Positions 62,101-64,000 of a stretch of DNA of 64,000 nucleotides are shown here, piece after piece. A program made the translations under genes and the position numbers. The first letter of the stretch is position 1. The number at the start of each line of letters is the position of its first letter. Source of the stretch: Klebsormidium nitens (lineage: Eukaryota > Streptophyta > Klebsormidiophyceae > Klebsormidiales > Klebsormidiaceae); NCBI GenBank assembly GCA_000708835.1, contig DF237101.1, positions 1-64,000 of the forward strand, in the 5' to 3' direction. The notes beneath the pieces were generated by a model. The model was not told the DNA's origin. It was given only the letters and a program-made list of their open reading frames with translations, and did no database searches.

Positions 62101-63905
62101 CGCACGCGTGTGTCCGTATGGTGTGAGCCACAGCGGCTCGAACAACTTTTGTGTCCTGGTACGTGGTCGCGGTCTTTTCTACAAGTGCAACAGCTCCGAG
62201 TGCTGCGACGTTCATCCGCAGCGCAAGATCGGGGAGCTCACGGCACAGGAGAGCATGGTGTGGGGGGCGAGACGGCCTCGGTTGCTGAGGACGACCTGAC
62301 CGTGTACGACATGCTGACGAAGGCCTTTGTGGATTACTGGGCGTTTAAAGGAGACATGGGCGGCAGTCGGATTGTTGCGCAGATGTACTCCAGATGCCAC
62401 AGGTGAAGCTACCTTTCGTCGTTTCTCATTCAAGCTCCGCAATCTTGGGTGATTGTTTGAAGAGTTTCCAGGCTCTTTCAATACGTGACCTCAAATCCAA
62501 GATTGGTCGGGCTGTACTCCTCTCTTGTGAGCGAACTTCGACTTCTTGAGAGCCCTACCGAAATTGCAACTCGAATGGTGGCCGCTGATGCTGTGTCCGA
62601 ATGTCCAAGTTTTTGGAGTCAGCAACCTGAGATGACGTCAGCAGTCCCCCCTCGCTCCCTCGGCTCCAGTTGACAGCTTGCGTCGTGTCCGTGTGTCCTT
62701 TTGAGCCCGCAATCCCTTTGACGGCGGCAGCGATTGCGCCATAATCTCTTGCGGAACCAATCGTCTGCTTTGCATCTTGTGTCGGAGTGTCCCCATTTTG
62801 TGCACATCTCTTTCTTAGCAGCTCGGTGTGACAACCGCAGTCACCTCAACCGATGAGCCTTGCTTCGTTTGCACGTAGATCAATGGGCATCATGGCCCAG
62901 TTTTCCCACGATGGAGCTTGACTTTTCGAAGCGGCCAGAGAAGCGACACCTTTCCTCTTCCTTTTAACTGCAGGATCTGGTATGATTCGGAGGGCAAGAC
63001 TTGGTGGATATGGGATGGGAAGCGCTTCAAGCAGGCTGCAATCGAGACGGTCAAATATATCTGCATTCATCAGCTGAGCACCGTTTACGGTCGACTTCGA
63101 GCAGAATTGAAGGAGCAGATAGATGAGACCGTCGACGAGAATGAAAAAAAGTTGCTGAGCAAGCGTCTCGACAAAGTGAGACGCTACTACGACGCTGGTG
63201 AGATTGGCTCGACCTTGACGATCATGGCAGGGGAGATGGCCCTGGATTTGGTTGGGGAGCTGGACGCCAATCCGGACATCCTGAACGTTCAGAACGGGGT
63301 CATCAACCTGCGCACTGGCCAGCTCGACATTCACAGGCCGGAGTACTTGTGCACCAAGCTAGCTGACGTCAACTTCAAGGTGCGCTTCAAGGTTTTGGAT
63401 TGTGATGTCGTATTTGTGCAGCTGTAGAGACACATACCGCCAGAGTGTTGGTTGAATGAAGAGAAGAGGTCACCTCAGAGCTTCTTTGTGCTGATATCAA
63501 CCTCCATGAAACCCCTCGAAATCACATTTACAGATTGAGGGGTTTCTTGTATGAAACCTTGTGGCCTTTGTGAGATGTTGAAGTCTTGAGGCTGCCACCT
63601 CAGGAATTACTTGCACGTCCTAGCTTTGATCATGTCCAAGCAAGCCGAGATGCCATGCAAAGTAGTGTGCAGCAAGGACTTGATGCTTTCTGCGTTGTGG
63701 CCTTGCAAGTAAGCAGATCGTAAGAAGCTCCGGACGACCCGTTCCTTGCAGGGGCTCAGTCATCCGACCCCCACCATCCGCAATTTCCTGGACGACATCT
63801 TCAACGGCGACCAAGCACTCATTGAGTTCATGCGGAGGCTATGGGGGTACGCCATAAACGGGCGGATTAGCGAGGAGATCATTGTGTTCTTACTCGGGAG
63901 CGGCG
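56162..63905 (+). CDS. Prim-Pol / zinc ribbon / D5-type primase-helicase, multi-exon, continues beyond window
   Basis: Exons: 56159-56341 (ATG 56162), 56572-56733, 57234-57476, 57775-57918, 59012-59638, 60231-60494, 60719-61374, 61912-62402, 62974-63379, 63752-63905, then off the edge; phases agree except one internal shift. Exons 1-6 encode about 540 disordered residues, the fifth strongly acidic (HESSDEETSQD, SPSDSSSEDEGSS). Exon 7 is an archaeo-eukaryotic Prim-Pol domain: LIVLDVDTKDEG (metal-binding DxD near 60986), WSGTRPGMHFFF and GLDTRGEGGMVFVGPSSYKS. Exon 8 holds a UL52-like ribbon, CPYGVSH then YKCNSSECC. Exon 9 is D5_N-like (ILNVQNGVINLRTGQLDIH); exon 10 leads into the SF3 helicase (RLWGYAINGR, IVFLLGSGG, just before Walker A). 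Such proteins prime and unwind DNA in large DNA viruses, phages and plasmids. The introns are host-like. In exon 8 the frame breaks at six G (62262-62267): one base appears to be missing, by error or mutation. Confidence 0.8.
56850..57200 (-). repeat. Intronic TGACGTCA element, two copies interrupted by a gap
   Basis: Copies at about 56853-56960 (degenerate) and 57078-57155 are in the minus orientation: GTCCGAGTGTCCGAGCTTTT first, TGACGTCAGC later. The 90-N gap begins right after a GAGCTTTT that recurs just past it. Confidence 0.75.
56979..57068. other. Assembly gap of 90 N
   Basis: Undetermined bases lie between two copies of the same element, probably a repeat-induced assembly problem. Confidence 1.
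57598..57665 (+). repeat. Intronic TGACGTCA element, single copy
   Basis: It begins GATGCTGACGTCACG and ends AACTCGGACACTCGGACAG within the intron 57477-57774. Confidence 0.8.
58540..58930 (+). repeat. Intronic TGACGTCA element, four tandem copies
   Basis: Copies start near 58541 (degenerate), 58632, 58747 and 58862, spaced about 90-115 bases. Shared parts are GCTGACGTCACTTAACAGGC, then GAGC.CAAAAGG, then ACTCGGACACTCRGACAG, all in the intron 57919-59011. Confidence 0.85.
61590..61775 (-). repeat. Intronic TGACGTCA element, two copies
   Basis: Copies at about 61600-61663 and 61695-61770 are in the minus orientation: CTGTCCGAGTGTCTGAGTTTT, CACACCTTCC and GACGTCAGCA at the end. They lie in the intron 61375-61911. 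Confidence 0.8.
62585..62650 (-). repeat. Intronic TGACGTCA element, single copy
   Basis: GTGTCCGAATGTCCAAGTTTT is followed by GATGACGTCAGCAG within the intron 62403-62973. A weaker trace (GTGTCGGAGTGTCC) is near 62780. Confidence 0.7.
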
Positions 63906-64000
63906 GTAGGTCGCTCACACCAAAACCGCTCTGATTGCTCTTGTTTGGGCGTCTCTTGGGATCCCCGTTTTCGAAAGCAACCCAATGAGAGAGCAGTCTT

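Noticed and set aside
1-64000. tRNA, rRNA, CRISPR or bacterial-type operon features
   Set aside because: None could be supported by eye; the window is eukaryotic and a covariance-model search would be needed to exclude a tRNA gene.

Overview
The window is nuclear DNA from a eukaryote, most likely a green plant or streptophyte alga (a Klebsormidium-like genome is my guess from style; no marker proves it). Genes are spread over 1 to 10 kb. GC-rich exons with GT/AG borders are separated by introns of roughly 200 to 1,100 bases. Several proteins are plant-typical: a U/P-type cyclin, a PTST-like starch protein with coiled coils and CBM48, and a plant-type MIR-interacting saposin protein. I found no bacterial operon features and no CRISPR array.

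Layout: the end of a possible retrotransposon ORF (3-188); a five-exon SLC25A44-like carrier (811-4417, +); a nine-exon PUS1/TruA pseudouridine synthase (6804-14717, +); a two-exon cyclin (16952-18203, -); a gene-free tract with extreme enrichment of GTAC words and a fold-back element (about 18700-22440); a thirteen-exon SF1 helicase of the IGHMBP2/UPF1 group (23614-33338, -). Divergent from the helicase is a twelve-exon PTST-like gene (33882-43049, +). Then come a saposin/canopy-like ER protein whose last in-frame exon is LEA-like (44563-48793, -), an unusual kinase-like gene (49598-53802, +), two unassigned exons near 55.5 kb, and a long multi-exon gene running off the right edge. That gene encodes a disordered acidic N-terminus, an archaeo-eukaryotic Prim-Pol domain, a UL52-type zinc ribbon, a D5_N region and the start of an SF3 helicase (56162-63905+, +).

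Two patterns stand out. First, in at least four genes the introns carry ladders of decayed copies of the adjacent exon edge, splice site included (carrier exon 5, PUS1 exon 7, helicase exons 8, 9, 10 and 12, PTST exons 2, 10 and 11). This suggests intron growth by repeated local duplication across splice junctions. Second, the Prim-Pol/D5 gene looks virus- or plasmid-derived in domain order but has host-like introns. Those introns hold about ten copies, in both orientations, of a 75-100 bp element ending in the palindrome TGACGTCA.

The conserved genes look like ordinary housekeeping functions (organelle transport, RNA modification, cell cycle, RNA/DNA helicase, starch, ER folding). The right-hand 15 kb (kinase plus replication protein) looks like accessory, possibly mobile-element-derived content. 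Exon borders were read by hand from reading frame, phase and splice consensus; none has transcript support.
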